Positions 17,803 through 26,680 of a stretch of 64,000 bases of DNA are shown one piece after another; position 1 is the stretch's first letter; each line of letters begins with the position of its first letter. The stretch is taken from the NCBI RefSeq assembly GCF_000285515.1, contig NZ_HE610958.1, positions 598,137 through 662,136 of the forward strand, given 5' to 3'. Under the pieces are notes generated by a model. It was not told the origin of the DNA. It ran no database searches and worked only from the letters and a program-made list of their open reading frames with translations. This stretch comes from Paenibacillus senegalensis JC66. GTDB taxonomy: Bacteria; Bacillota; Bacilli; Paenibacillales; NBRC-103111. The position numbers and the translations under genes are program-made.

Positions 17803-19135
17803 CAGCCGTCAGCTGACTTATCTGATCGCTTCTACCCTGATCACTGCAAGCATCATCAATGATCCTCAGCAATTGGCCAGAAGCACGGGACATGACGCTG
17901 TTTTTTCCTATGCTCTGGCTTTGCTCTACGGCTTGGGAATTGGCTATGTGTTCTACGCATTGGCCCGCAGGTATCCCGGCAAAAACCTGTTTGAGATCAG
18001 CTTTCTGCTCGCTGGAAAATGGGGAGGCGGCTTCATAAACCTTCTTTTAATGCTTAATATCTGGTTTGTGTTTGTCCGAGACTCGTATACGACGACTACT
18101 TTTTTGCGAACTACGCTGCTGCAAAGGACGCCACCGGAAATTTTGCTGCTGCTTTTCATTTCGGTGATCATTTATTACGGTCAAACCAGCATCGAGGTAA
18201 CTGCAAGGGTAAATGAGATCGTATTTCCCTTCATTTTCATTGTGCTGATCGGGCTGCCGCTGCTGCTGCTAAATGAGATTTCCCTAACTCAATGGGAGCC
18301 TCTGTTCACTCAACCGGGAAGCCAGCTGGTGCTCGGGAATCTGTTAAACGCCGCCCGTTTTGGCGATCTTATTGTAATTGGCGCATTCCTGCACACCATT
18401 GCAAACTCCAGGCACTTGCTGACTGCTATCAGATACGGAGCTATTTTGTCCGGAATGATCTTGACGATAGTGGTTGCCACCTCCATGGCGGTATTTGGTG
18501 CCGATATCGTAGCAAGATTAAACTTTCCATTTTACTCCCTGGTTTCCCAGATCCACATTACCGATTTTCTTGACCGGCTGGATGTGTTTATGTTTAGTCT
18601 TTATTTTCCATCGGCGGTTATCAATGTTGTCTTTTCTTTCATGGCCTTTTTGGTTGGCCTTTCCGCCTTTACCGGTAAGAAGGACCATACTCCTTACAGC
18701 CGCTCCATGGGATGGTTCTTTCTGCTGGTCATTCCGATAAGCTTCCGTAACATTGTCGAGCTGACACAGTTTACTTTTTTCGCCTATCCTTTCTTTGTAC
18801 TGCTGACCCAACCCGTGCTGTTAGTGTGTTTGTTCGTTCTGGGAGTTATGAGAAAACGGAGAGCTCCGATTCAGGATCATGAAGATAACACGAGCCAGCA
18901 GGCTGAATCTTCGCATCACCAGAGCGGCGGCCGTTATGGCAAAAATTCATTAAGAATATGGATGCGCTTGACCCACTTTTTCATGCTGGCAGCCTTGTTG
19001 TTGATTATAGCAGGGGTTTGGTTAGGCAAAGCTTACTCTTGGGCAGGTGCCGTCTGTTCACTAGGCTACGGCCTTTGCTTGATTGCTATCTTCATTACCT
19101 CGACATATGAGCGGCGCCAGGCAGGTGCGGGTTAG
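17783..19135 (+). CDS. Spore germination receptor B subunit (GerAB/permease family) with C-terminal extension
   Basis: A 450-residue member of the amino-acid/polyamine/organocation transporter superfamily that forms the germinant-binding subunit. The conserved N-terminus ISSRQLTYLIASTLI and about ten helices fill residues 1-~360. The family is usually about 365 residues. Here a polar, His/Gln-rich linker (NTSQQAESSHHQSGG) leads into two more helices near residues 395-440. It overlaps the D gene by 20 bp, so it is the last gene of an A-C-D-B operon. The germinant cannot be predicted. Confidence 0.9.
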   Translation: MSKLVISSRQLTYLIASTLITASIINDPQQLARSTGHDAVFSYALALLYGLGIGYVFYALARRYPGKNLFEISFLLAGKWGGGFINLLLMLNIWFVFVRDSYTTTTFLRTTLLQRTPPEILLLLFISVIIYYGQTSIEVTARVNEIVFPFIFIVLIGLPLLLLNEISLTQWEPLFTQPGSQLVLGNLLNAARFGDLIVIGAFLHTIANSRHLLTAIRYGAILSGMILTIVVATSMAVFGADIVARLNFPFYSLVSQIHITDFLDRLDVFMFSLYFPSAVINVVFSFMAFLVGLSAFTGKKDHTPYSRSMGWFFLLVIPISFRNIVELTQFTFFAYPFFVLLTQPVLLVCLFVLGVMRKRRAPIQDHEDNTSQQAESSHHQSGGRYGKNSLRIWMRLTHFFMLAALLLIIAGVWLGKAYSWAGAVCSLGYGLCLIAIFITSTYERRQAGAG

Positions 19136-19257
19136 TCCACTCATTATGGGGAGTGCCTCTAATCATATGACTGCAATCACTATGGGATTGCTGGCGTTTC
19201 GGTTACAATGGTTACTAAATAGATGTTCAGAGTTATAAGTTGCGGGAGAGCGGAATC

Positions 19258-20481
19258 ATGATAGAAAAACATAAATGGCACTGGTCGGAATGGATATTGT
19301 TGGCCCTATATGGAGGCTGGGCTGTTCTTGTAATTCTTTATTACACCCTATACGGGGAAGCGTCACTCCCCTTGTCTCCGGCCCAAACTTTTTTCCTGCT
19401 CGGGGTTATCTATATGCTTCCAGTGATTGCCTGGAGGCCAGGCTGGGTGCACCCGGTCATCTTTCCCCTTCTTATTTTGCTCGCTATCGGGCCTGCTCAA
19501 GTATATTTCGCTTACCACTTAGAAGAACAAACAGGGCTTCTGCTTGTCCCTTTAATTATCGCAGGCTTTCTTTCACGGTGGACTACGATTTGGTGGACCG
19601 TTCCAGCGTTTTTAATCCTGCCTACCATCACCTACCTGCTTCCGATTGGACAGGGGGTGCGTCTGCCGTTATTTTTTTCCGAACTAATCTTCTCCTGTTT
19701 CAGCTTTCTGATCGGACTTGGCATCCAGCGCGTGCTTCACTCTCACCTGAGAATGAAGAAGCTTTACGAGGAAAACTTGAAGCAATATGATCTTATCAGG
19801 CAGCAAAAAAACGTACTGGAGCAGTATGCAGAACAAGTGGAGAACTTAACCTTACTGGAGGAGAGAAATCGTCTCGCCCGGGAGCTGCATGACACAGTAG
19901 GCCACACCTTTACATCCGTCATAATGGGAATGGACGCCGTTTCCTATCTTGTACATAGTCATCCCGACAAAGCAGTGGAGAAGCTCGAGGTGCTTCGCAA
20001 GGTTACTCGTGAAGGGCTGGATGAGATCCGCAGAAGTATTCATCAGATTGCCCCTCTGGACGAGAGGCTCGGCCTGACAACGCAAATTTCCAGACTGGCC
20101 CATGAATTTGCGGCCCATACCGGTACTCAGGTCAAGGTCGAGACTTTGGGCGAGGAACAGGAGCTGCCCCTGCAGCTCAAGCTGACGCTTGTCCGCTGTG
20201 TCCAGGAGTCTCTGACTAATGCCAAACGGCACGGCGGGGCCCCTTTTATTCAAATTAAAATTGAATTTTATTCTGATCACATCAAATTGGTTATTAAAGA
20301 TAATGGGGTCGGTACAGACAATATTAAGCTTGGGTTCGGGTTGACCTCCATGAAAGAACGGCTGGCTGCATGGCGTGGAGATCTGTCGATTCACTCAACC
20401 CCGGATTTGGGAACTACGATTACATGCACGGTCTCTTATACAACAGCGAGCTCAAGCAGTAAAGGTTTGGGAGGAGGATGA
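19258..20481 (+). CDS. DesK/NarX-type sensor histidine kinase
   Basis: A 407-residue membrane kinase. About six hydrophobic helices fill residues ~10-165, with no obvious extracellular domain, as in DesK-like sensors. A coiled-coil follows, then the HisKA_3 box LARELHDTVGHTFTS (phospho-acceptor His about residue 211) and a short HATPase with NAKRHGG, KDNGVGT and GFGLTSMKERL. The start is the ATG at 19258; an in-frame TTG at 19240 overlaps the putative site. The response regulator starts 4 bp after the stop. The signal is unknown. Confidence 0.9.
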   Translation: MIEKHKWHWSEWILLALYGGWAVLVILYYTLYGEASLPLSPAQTFFLLGVIYMLPVIAWRPGWVHPVIFPLLILLAIGPAQVYFAYHLEEQTGLLLVPLIIAGFLSRWTTIWWTVPAFLILPTITYLLPIGQGVRLPLFFSELIFSCFSFLIGLGIQRVLHSHLRMKKLYEENLKQYDLIRQQKNVLEQYAEQVENLTLLEERNRLARELHDTVGHTFTSVIMGMDAVSYLVHSHPDKAVEKLEVLRKVTREGLDEIRRSIHQIAPLDERLGLTTQISRLAHEFAAHTGTQVKVETLGEEQELPLQLKLTLVRCVQESLTNAKRHGGAPFIQIKIEFYSDHIKLVIKDNGVGTDNIKLGFGLTSMKERLAAWRGDLSIHSTPDLGTTITCTVSYTTASSSSKGLGGG

Positions 20482-20485
20482 AACG

Positions 20486-21157
20486 GTGAAGGATATCCGA
20501 TTAATGCTGGTTGATGACCAGGATCTGATTAGAGAAAGCCTGCATATTGTGCTTGATATGGATCCCGATATTCAAGTCATCGGCATGGCCGAAAACGGAG
20601 AAGTCGCCTTGGAACTATGTGAAAGCAATAGACCGAATACGGTTTTAATGGACATCCATATGCCTGTAATGGATGGAGTAGAGGCCACCCGGAGAATCAA
20701 GGAGCGCTGGCCGGAGATTCGCGTTATTATTCTGACTACCTTTCAAGATGTGGACTATGTGGTTCAAGCTTTGGATGCTGGGGCTGAAGGCTACCTGCTG
20801 AAGGCTATTCATCCGAAAGAGCTTGCAGCTGGAATTAAGTGGGTCCACGGAGGGGGCACGCTCATTCCGCAGGATATTGCACGAATGCTGGTCAGTGAAA
20901 TCAAAGGGGCGGATCATCCTAACCTCCCTTCTGCCACATCAGTTCCAGAGGTCAAGCCGTTAACCTACGGTCTCAGTGACCGCGAGCTGCAGGTGCTGCA
21001 ATGTATATCCGATGGGCTCAATAATCGTGAAATCGCCGAAAAACTATTTCTATCCGAAGGCACGGTCAAAAATTACATTTCCAACATTTACTCGAAGCTT
21101 GATGTCCGGGATCGGATGCAGGCTTCCAAGAAAGCCAATGATGAAGGGATTCTGTAA
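20486..21157 (+). CDS. NarL/LuxR-family response regulator
   Basis: A 223-residue DNA-binding regulator paired with the upstream kinase. The receiver shows the acidic pair VDDQD, the phosphorylation site in VLMDIHMPVMDG (about D54), the Thr switch LTTF and Lys in LLKAI. The C-terminal LuxR helix-turn-helix is LSDRELQVLQCISDGLNNRE followed by LSEGTVKNYISNIYSKL. The GTG start at 20486 follows GGAGGAGG that overlaps the kinase stop. The target genes are unknown; the ABC operon downstream has its own promoter. Confidence 0.92.
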   Translation: MKDIRLMLVDDQDLIRESLHIVLDMDPDIQVIGMAENGEVALELCESNRPNTVLMDIHMPVMDGVEATRRIKERWPEIRVIILTTFQDVDYVVQALDAGAEGYLLKAIHPKELAAGIKWVHGGGTLIPQDIARMLVSEIKGADHPNLPSATSVPEVKPLTYGLSDRELQVLQCISDGLNNREIAEKLFLSEGTVKNYISNIYSKLDVRDRMQASKKANDEGIL

Positions 21158-21214
21158 TGATGTGCTGCCAATTCTAACCATTCTATAGTTATGCCTGTAG
21201 TGGCAAACCGCTTC

Positions 21215-21260
21215 CGGGGCTGTCCAGTCAGTGAAAACTGACGGTTGGACGCCCCGTTTC
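21215..21260 (+). terminator. Terminator of the two-component operon
   Basis: A long stem formed by CGGGGC, GTCCA and GTCAG with their complements around the loop TGAAAA is followed by a weak T-run (TTTCTGTT). The stretch 21261-21410 holds no recognised feature. Confidence 0.7.
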
Positions 21261-21414
21261 TGTTGTACAGCAAAAATCAGATGCACTTAGGTCCGGCTTC
21301 CGGTTGAAGAATGAGATGACCACTCCGCGATAGAGGGGGCCTCCGACCGATCGTTGTTAAAAAGGTCGCTCCTTTACGATGCCTCAATTTTCAAAGATAT
21401 CTTTAACTCCCCCC

Positions 21415-21443
21415 TTGACGAATCCATTTTCTGTAACTATAAT
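21415..21443 (+). promoter_or_regulatory. SigA-type promoter of the SsuABC-like operon
   Basis: TTGACG (21415-21420), a 17-bp spacer and a perfect TATAAT (21438-21443) lie about 58 bp before the binding-protein start codon. The near-consensus elements suggest strong expression unless repressed. Confidence 0.85.
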
Positions 21444-21501
21444 ATTCCCATGTCTTTACTTGGATTTAATCGTTTTCCAACTTATTCAAGGGGATGTTCA
21501 G

Positions 21502-22521
21502 ATGATTAAAACGTCTAAGCTTGTTGGCCGTCAACTGTTTACTTTCTTTCTAATTGCCATCCTTATGATCATTAGTGCTTGTTCCAACTCGTCCGGTTCC
21601 GCATCCGAGAAAAAAATCCGTATCGGCTATCTTAATGTAATGGACGATGCGCAGGCATTGCTTGCTTATGACGGCGGTTATTATAAAGCTGCCGGGCTCG
21701 ATGCGGAGATGGTTCAATTCTCAAGCGGCACCGACCTGATCAAGGCCATTGTCGGAGGCCAATTAGACGCCGGTGTGCTCGGCTTTACCAATGCGGTTAC
21801 CTGGGCAGCTCAAGGCGCAGACCTGAAAGTAGTCGGCGGAGCCCAGCTTGGCTTTCACAGCATATTGGTGAACAAGGACAGTGACATTCAGACCGTAGCC
21901 GATCTGAAGGGTCGTACACTGGCCTCTCAAAAGCAAGGAAGCACTGCGGATGTGGTGCTAAACGGAGTCGTTCTCGCCGAGGAAAATCTCGTTAGGGAAG
22001 ATCTCAACATGGTTTATGTGGAACCGCAAAACGCCATTCAATCCCTGCATGCGGGACAGGTAGACGCGGCTTTCGTCTTTGAGCCTTTCGATAAAATCGC
22101 CCAATTGCAATTCGAAGCCCGGCAAATTTATGAAATTGGCAGCGTATGGCCATTCCCTTGTATGGTGGTCATCACTTCGGGAGAAGTGCTGGAGAAAGAC
22201 CGCGATATGATTAACCGCATGCTCGATGCACAGAAGGAAGCGATCGATGTGCTCGAGAACAACTCCCAGGAAGCAGCCGAGATCTTGACCCCCCGCTTTA
22301 TTGGCGGAGATACGCTCGACACACCTAATGGACCGGTATCTGCTGTTGAAGTCATCAAGGAGTCGATCGATTCGCAAATTTTCAACTGGGAGTTAACCGA
22401 AGATCAGATCAAGCGTATGCAGGAAATTTCCGATATTATGCTCGAGCAGGGCTCTTTGGAAAAAGCGGTAAATGTTGAAGATCTGCTCGATCTAACCTGG
22501 CAAAATGAGATTAAAGGCTAA
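21502..22521 (+). CDS. ABC transporter substrate-binding lipoprotein, SsuA/TauA/NMT1 family
   Basis: A 339-residue lipoprotein with a signal peptide and lipobox IISAC (C27). The mature part has the SsuA/NrtA/THI5-like fold: KIRIGYLNVMDDAQALLAYDGGYYKAAGLD, then SGTDLIKAIVGGQLDAG and DLKGRTLASQKQGSTADV. Such proteins bind sulfonates, nitrate, bicarbonate or pyrimidine precursors. The ATG follows AAGGGG. It is the first gene of a binding protein-permease-ATPase operon. The ligand cannot be decided; no sulfur, nitrate or thiamine genes adjoin it. Confidence 0.88.
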   Translation: MIKTSKLVGRQLFTFFLIAILMIISACSNSSGSASEKKIRIGYLNVMDDAQALLAYDGGYYKAAGLDAEMVQFSSGTDLIKAIVGGQLDAGVLGFTNAVTWAAQGADLKVVGGAQLGFHSILVNKDSDIQTVADLKGRTLASQKQGSTADVVLNGVVLAEENLVREDLNMVYVEPQNAIQSLHAGQVDAAFVFEPFDKIAQLQFEARQIYEIGSVWPFPCMVVITSGEVLEKDRDMINRMLDAQKEAIDVLENNSQEAAEILTPRFIGGDTLDTPNGPVSAVEVIKESIDSQIFNWELTEDQIKRMQEISDIMLEQGSLEKAVNVEDLLDLTWQNEIKG

Positions 22522-22533
22522 GGAGCGGTCTTT

Positions 22534-23379
22534 GTGAAAAAGGACACGGTACCTGTACAAACTGAATCGATCGGCTCCAAAACAAGACCAAGCAGCCGGC
22601 TTACCCGGCGAATTTGGACAAAAAGCTGGCCGTATGCTGCTGCAGTGGGTACTCTCCTGCTGGTCTGGCAGCTGACGGCTATGTTTCTGAATAAGCCATT
22701 CTTGCTGCCGGATATTCCAAAGGTTATCCCTCGTTTGCTGAGTATTTTTTCAAATGAAGAATTCAGCCAGGGAATTTGGAGCAGTATATACCGGCTGTCT
22801 GTAGGTTATCCGCTCGCCTGTCTTCTCGGAGCGCTGCTCGGTTTGCTGGGCGGGGTTTCCCGCACGTTTGCTGTCTACCTGCGCAGCCTGATTTCCATTT
22901 TGCAATCTATACCGCCTATTACCTGGGTCCCTTTCTTTATGATCCTGCTTGGCTTTGGGCATCTTACGGTTATTACCATTATCACGATCGCCAGCTTCTT
23001 TCCTATGGCTCTATCCGTACTCAACGGAACGGAAGGAGTCAGCAAAACCCATCTCGAACTGGCAAGGGTATTGGGCGCTAACAAAAAGCAGCAAATCTGG
23101 AAAGTGTTCGCTCCCGAATCGCTGCCTTCCTTTATTACGGGAGCCCAAGTATCATTCGGTAATGCCTGGCGTTCCCTGATTGCCGCCGAGATGGTCGGTG
23201 GAGCCAGTGTCGGATTGGGGAGATATTTAAGCTATCGCTCGGAAATTGCCGATATGCAGGGCGTTCTGATCAGTATTATTGTAATTGGAACGATCGCGGC
23301 CATTATTGACCTGGTGCTTCTGGAGAAGCTGAAGCGCAGACTTCTGCATTGGCGGTACCTGCCGGGAGGGGATAAATAA
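22534..23379 (+). CDS. ABC transporter permease, SsuC/TauC type
   Basis: A 281-residue permease with about six helices and the conserved loop LELARVLGANKKQQIWKVFA preceding LPSFITGAQVSFGNAWRSLI, typical for the SsuC/NrtB group. The start is a GTG 9 nt after AAGGAG. The stop overlaps the ATPase start by one base (TAATG), which implies translational coupling. Confidence 0.9.
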   Translation: MKKDTVPVQTESIGSKTRPSSRLTRRIWTKSWPYAAAVGTLLLVWQLTAMFLNKPFLLPDIPKVIPRLLSIFSNEEFSQGIWSSIYRLSVGYPLACLLGALLGLLGGVSRTFAVYLRSLISILQSIPPITWVPFFMILLGFGHLTVITIITIASFFPMALSVLNGTEGVSKTHLELARVLGANKKQQIWKVFAPESLPSFITGAQVSFGNAWRSLIAAEMVGGASVGLGRYLSYRSEIADMQGVLISIIVIGTIAAIIDLVLLEKLKRRLLHWRYLPGGDK

Positions 23380-24125
23380 TGCAAACTCTGGAGCTTAAAG
23401 CAGTAGATAAATTTTTCGGAGAGCTGCAGGTGCTTTCCTCTATTGACATTCATGTGGAGCAAGGAGAGTTCGCCGTGATTGTTGGACCCTCCGGCTGCGG
23501 AAAAAGCACGGCATTAAGAATGCTTGCCGGCCTGGAGCATCCTACCAGCGGCGAAGTATTTGGCAATGGAGTGCCTATTACTGACCCGGATCCCAAAAGG
23601 GTGTTGATCTTTCAGGAGCATGCTCTGTACCCCTGGAGAACCGTTGAGCAGAACGTCGGCTTTGGCCTCGAGCTGGCTAACATTCCAGTCAAAGAACGGA
23701 AAAAGAGAGTTAATGAAGTGCTCGACAAGGTAGGCTTAGACGGATTTCAAAGCTATTATCCGCAGCAATTATCGGGCGGTATGAAGCAGCGGGCCTCGAT
23801 AGCCAGAGCATTGGTCATGAACCCGGAAGTGCTGCTGCTGGATGAGCCTTATGGCGCATTGGATGCTATTACGCGTCTAACGATGCAAAATGAGCTGCTC
23901 AAGCTGTGGAAAGGCAGCGGCATGACTTGTGTATTGATTACTCATGACATCGACGAAGCGGTTTATCTGGCTGATTCTATTTATGTGATGAGCCCCCGGC
24001 CGGGAAAAATTTTGGAGAAAATTACGACCGGCCTCCCCCGGCCCAGAAACCGCAACAGCAGCGGTTTCGTGGAGATCCGGCAGCGGATTATGGATCATTT
24101 GGACATCGGAACTTACCATATATAA
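23379..24125 (+). CDS. ABC transporter ATP-binding protein, SsuB/TauB type
   Basis: A 248-residue ATPase that powers the preceding permease. It has the Walker A GPSGCGKST (about residue 37), Q-loop FQEHALYPW, signature LSGGMKQR, Walker B VLLLDEPYGALD and H-loop ITHDIDEA. All catalytic motifs are intact. It ends the operon before a bidirectional terminator. Confidence 0.93.
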   Translation: MQTLELKAVDKFFGELQVLSSIDIHVEQGEFAVIVGPSGCGKSTALRMLAGLEHPTSGEVFGNGVPITDPDPKRVLIFQEHALYPWRTVEQNVGFGLELANIPVKERKKRVNEVLDKVGLDGFQSYYPQQLSGGMKQRASIARALVMNPEVLLLDEPYGALDAITRLTMQNELLKLWKGSGMTCVLITHDIDEAVYLADSIYVMSPRPGKILEKITTGLPRPRNRNSSGFVEIRQRIMDHLDIGTYHI

Positions 24126-24133
24126 TGCTTGAT

Positions 24134-24181
24134 AAAAAAAGAGCCTGCCGATATGATGGATGGATATCTGCGGCTCTTTTT
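24134..24181. terminator. Bidirectional terminator between convergent genes
   Basis: AAAAAGAGCC and GGCTCTTTTT pair across a 28-nt interval. A T-run is present on both strands, so it serves the ABC operon and the convergent lipoprotein gene. Confidence 0.8.
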
Positions 24182-24189
24182 GATCTGCC

Positions 24190-24921
24190 TTATTTTTGCC
24201 GAACACCGGTGGAAGGACTGTACATTCCCTCTCCTCCGCCACGCGGACGGCTGACTTGACCGCTGCCGATGCTGCCTGGATAAGCGCCTGTCCCGTCCAA
24301 ATCAGGGAAGTAGTTGTTAGCAATCCGGTTCAATACCTGCGCCTGTATCCACATTGATGTTTCCTGCTCGTTAGAAATAGCTCGCAGCTGCTTCATCTCT
24401 GCTGTAAACTGTTCATTGGCGGATACAAATACATGCTGGATTACAGGATCAGCTGCTTGATTGACGGTCGCGACAATCAATTGCTGCAGGAATTGAGGCA
24501 TGTCTGTGGAATCTGAAATTGGATCATCAGCTGGTGCTGGTAAAGTAACCGGCGTTCTGGACACATTCTCCAATTCTACAGCGACATAGGCTTGGCTTTC
24601 GGTTACAGCTACCTGGGCCCCGCTTATTCCGTCTATAGCGGTGATCCGTTCCTCTAAGAACGGACTCCATTCCACCCTGGTATTGGTATGCAGATTGACA
24701 GGAAGGGGATCGGCAGCCGGTGCAGTATCGTTTGTCTGTATACGGCGCGGCTGCTCTGGCAGTTTTCTGAATTCGTTGCCCCGGTAACCGTTAAATTCAT
24801 AGCTGCGAACCCCATCAGGGGAACCATGTGTTCCGCACCCGCTCACCGTAACGCTCCAAACAATAAGCAGCATAACGAGTATGCCTGCCTTGCAGACCGG
24901 GCTCTGATCATGTTTGCGCAT
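24190..24921 (-). CDS. YhcN/YlaJ-type sporulation lipoprotein
   Basis: A 243-residue lipoprotein with a signal peptide and lipobox VTVSGC (C29). The conserved YhcN/YlaJ core is EERITAIDGISGAQVAVTES, followed by AYVAVEL and a second conserved block LQQLIVATVNQAADPVIQHV with SANEQFTAEM. Members of the family are found in the forespore inner membrane or coat and are commonly sporulation-controlled. A Gly/Pro-rich C-terminal tail is present. The ATG at 24921 follows AGGAGG; earlier in-frame codons overlap the site. Confidence 0.82.
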   Translation of the reverse strand: MRKHDQSPVCKAGILVMLLIVWSVTVSGCGTHGSPDGVRSYEFNGYRGNEFRKLPEQPRRIQTNDTAPAADPLPVNLHTNTRVEWSPFLEERITAIDGISGAQVAVTESQAYVAVELENVSRTPVTLPAPADDPISDSTDMPQFLQQLIVATVNQAADPVIQHVFVSANEQFTAEMKQLRAISNEQETSMWIQAQVLNRIANNYFPDLDGTGAYPGSIGSGQVSRPRGGGEGMYSPSTGVRQK

Positions 24922-25109
24922 AAAAAAACCTCCTGCTAAGAACAAGTTAAATTAGTTTGTCCTTAGCATGAGGAGAAATTCTAAAAATATGCCGGGCAGC
25001 ACTTATACCCAAATTTTGCATAACCGATTAGCGATATGGCGTTGTCCTGGCATTAACATTTTCCAATCATCTCACGCAAAATATTGTAATGGAATTCCAT
25101 TCTGCAGGA

Positions 25110-26183
25110 TTACACTGCAGCAGGTTCATTTTTAGACTGAAAGCTAAGCAGTTCTTCTTTGGCCAAAATATACATAGCACAGCTCCAGCCGAGAGGTGTA
25201 TTCGGATTCGGACGGTCGCTTCCAGCGAAATAAAGTTCGGGGAGAATGCCCGGCGACTCTTTCATCAGGCTCTCCGTACGGGCTACATACTGCTCGGCTT
25301 TATCAGGACGTCCCAGTTCCAAATGACACAAAGCGAGCCACGGCAAGCCAAATGTCCATTCTGCTTCCGTCCCGTAATAAAATTGCCTAGGCTGCACCCG
25401 TCCATGCTCGGCTTCCAGCGTACTGTAGTAGCTGTCCCCTTCGTAACGGATAACTCCCCTTTGGCGAAGAAGCTTTGTTTCAACCCGGTTAACAATCATT
25501 TCACCCAGCATGCCCTGGAAAATGCGGTATGGGTATATAAGGCTCAGTTGGGCCAGGTCGACGTCCTTGTCTTGGCTTTCCCTTGGAAAAAGCTCCAGCA
25601 GCCTGTCAATGCCTGCATTTATTAAAGGCTCCGGGACCGAAACATAAGGCTCTATCGCCTTCAGTCCGGCTGCACAGGCTCCAACCGAAGAAGCATGGAT
25701 TTCTCTCCACTCTTCCCACATTCCATTATCGGGATCATTCCAATACTCCACATTTTGTAAATAATAAACCAGCTTCTGCAAAATTTCCCGGTCCTTTTCA
25801 TCCCTGAGCATCGGTTTTCCTTTTGCCAGTCCGGCACCAACAGCATACAAGAATGCCCCTATCATATCATGCTGGATATGCCCCCAGTTTTCGGTATGGA
25901 TTTCCTTTACGCCATCCGAGGTATACCGGGCATGCAAATATTCCCATTCCCAGGTCGGCTTCTGCCGGCACAGAATATCCAGTTTCCATTCATATTCCTT
26001 AAACAAATCAAATAAACGATGATAGGTTCTTTCATAAACGTCATCGGGTTGGTTCAAGTAAGGTAAAGAGATGTACACACAGTCCCTTATCCAGACATAC
26101 CGGTAGTATTGTGAGGGGCTTGCTATATACAACCCATTGTCCAAACGAAGCCGGTTCAGCACTTCATAGCTTTCCTTCAGCAT
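25110..26183 (-). CDS. Glycoside hydrolase family 15-like (alpha/alpha six-barrel) protein
   Basis: A 357-residue cytoplasmic protein resembling the glucoamylase/phosphorylase-kinase-alpha group. YYRYVWIRDCVYISLPYL near residue 27 matches the family Y-x-W-x-R-D segment. The middle NPDNGMWEEWREIHASSVG matches the G-x-W-E segment, and the C-terminal part has TEAEWTFGLPWLAL and NPNTPLGWSCAMYI. No signal peptide is seen, so it would act on internal alpha-glucosides or have a nonenzymatic role. The ATG follows AAGGGGG. It stands alone between the lipoprotein and a divergent glycosyltransferase. Confidence 0.75.
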   Translation of the reverse strand: MLKESYEVLNRLRLDNGLYIASPSQYYRYVWIRDCVYISLPYLNQPDDVYERTYHRLFDLFKEYEWKLDILCRQKPTWEWEYLHARYTSDGVKEIHTENWGHIQHDMIGAFLYAVGAGLAKGKPMLRDEKDREILQKLVYYLQNVEYWNDPDNGMWEEWREIHASSVGACAAGLKAIEPYVSVPEPLINAGIDRLLELFPRESQDKDVDLAQLSLIYPYRIFQGMLGEMIVNRVETKLLRQRGVIRYEGDSYYSTLEAEHGRVQPRQFYYGTEAEWTFGLPWLALCHLELGRPDKAEQYVARTESLMKESPGILPELYFAGSDRPNPNTPLGWSCAMYILAKEELLSFQSKNEPAAV

Positions 26184-26366
26184 TTTTAGACTACCCCCTT
26201 ATCAATCCGCGCCAAGGCGGGCTATTCCCATTGTTCCCGCAGACGGGCTCCGCTAACCCCGGAACCTCAGGCAACCCTATCCCGTATTAAATCTGCAAAG
26301 CAAATTGCCAAGTGTTGTTACTTTTAGTTTATTACCAAATTGTAAAAAGGGTCGCCCAAACCTGCG

Positions 26367-26380
26367 AAATGCATGCATTT
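26367..26380. other. 14-bp perfect palindrome in intergenic region
   Basis: AAATGCATGCATTT lies in the ~500-bp gap between divergent genes 25110-26183 and 26681-27802. It could be an operator or chance. A TATAAT at 26475-26480 suggests a rightward promoter, but a convincing -35 was not found. No gene is seen in 26184-26680. Confidence 0.4.
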
Positions 26381-26680
26381 TGGACAACATACAACAAAAG
26401 AGTGTATTAAGCACTAGCTTACAAGCTGTTTACATCATTAGGCAAGTCCTATTTTATGAAGTCTGGCAATGAAGTATAATAAAATTAGATTTATGAGGAC
26501 ATTATACAGCCCATACTCCAATACTAGAATCCATTCCGTTTAGCATTTACATAAATCCTCATGAGCTTTAATCAACTTGTGTTTAGGTCAATAGCACAGT
26601 TTCGTTTCTAAGTTGATTATTTGATATCGAAAGCAAATTATGGAAAATGCTCATGCTGGAATCATTGAAGGTGAACCGTT

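Noticed and set aside
21258..21410. Riboswitch upstream of the SsuABC-like operon
   Set aside because: The sequence lies before the clear SigA promoter at 21415-21443, so it would not be in the leader, and no known riboswitch core was recognised.
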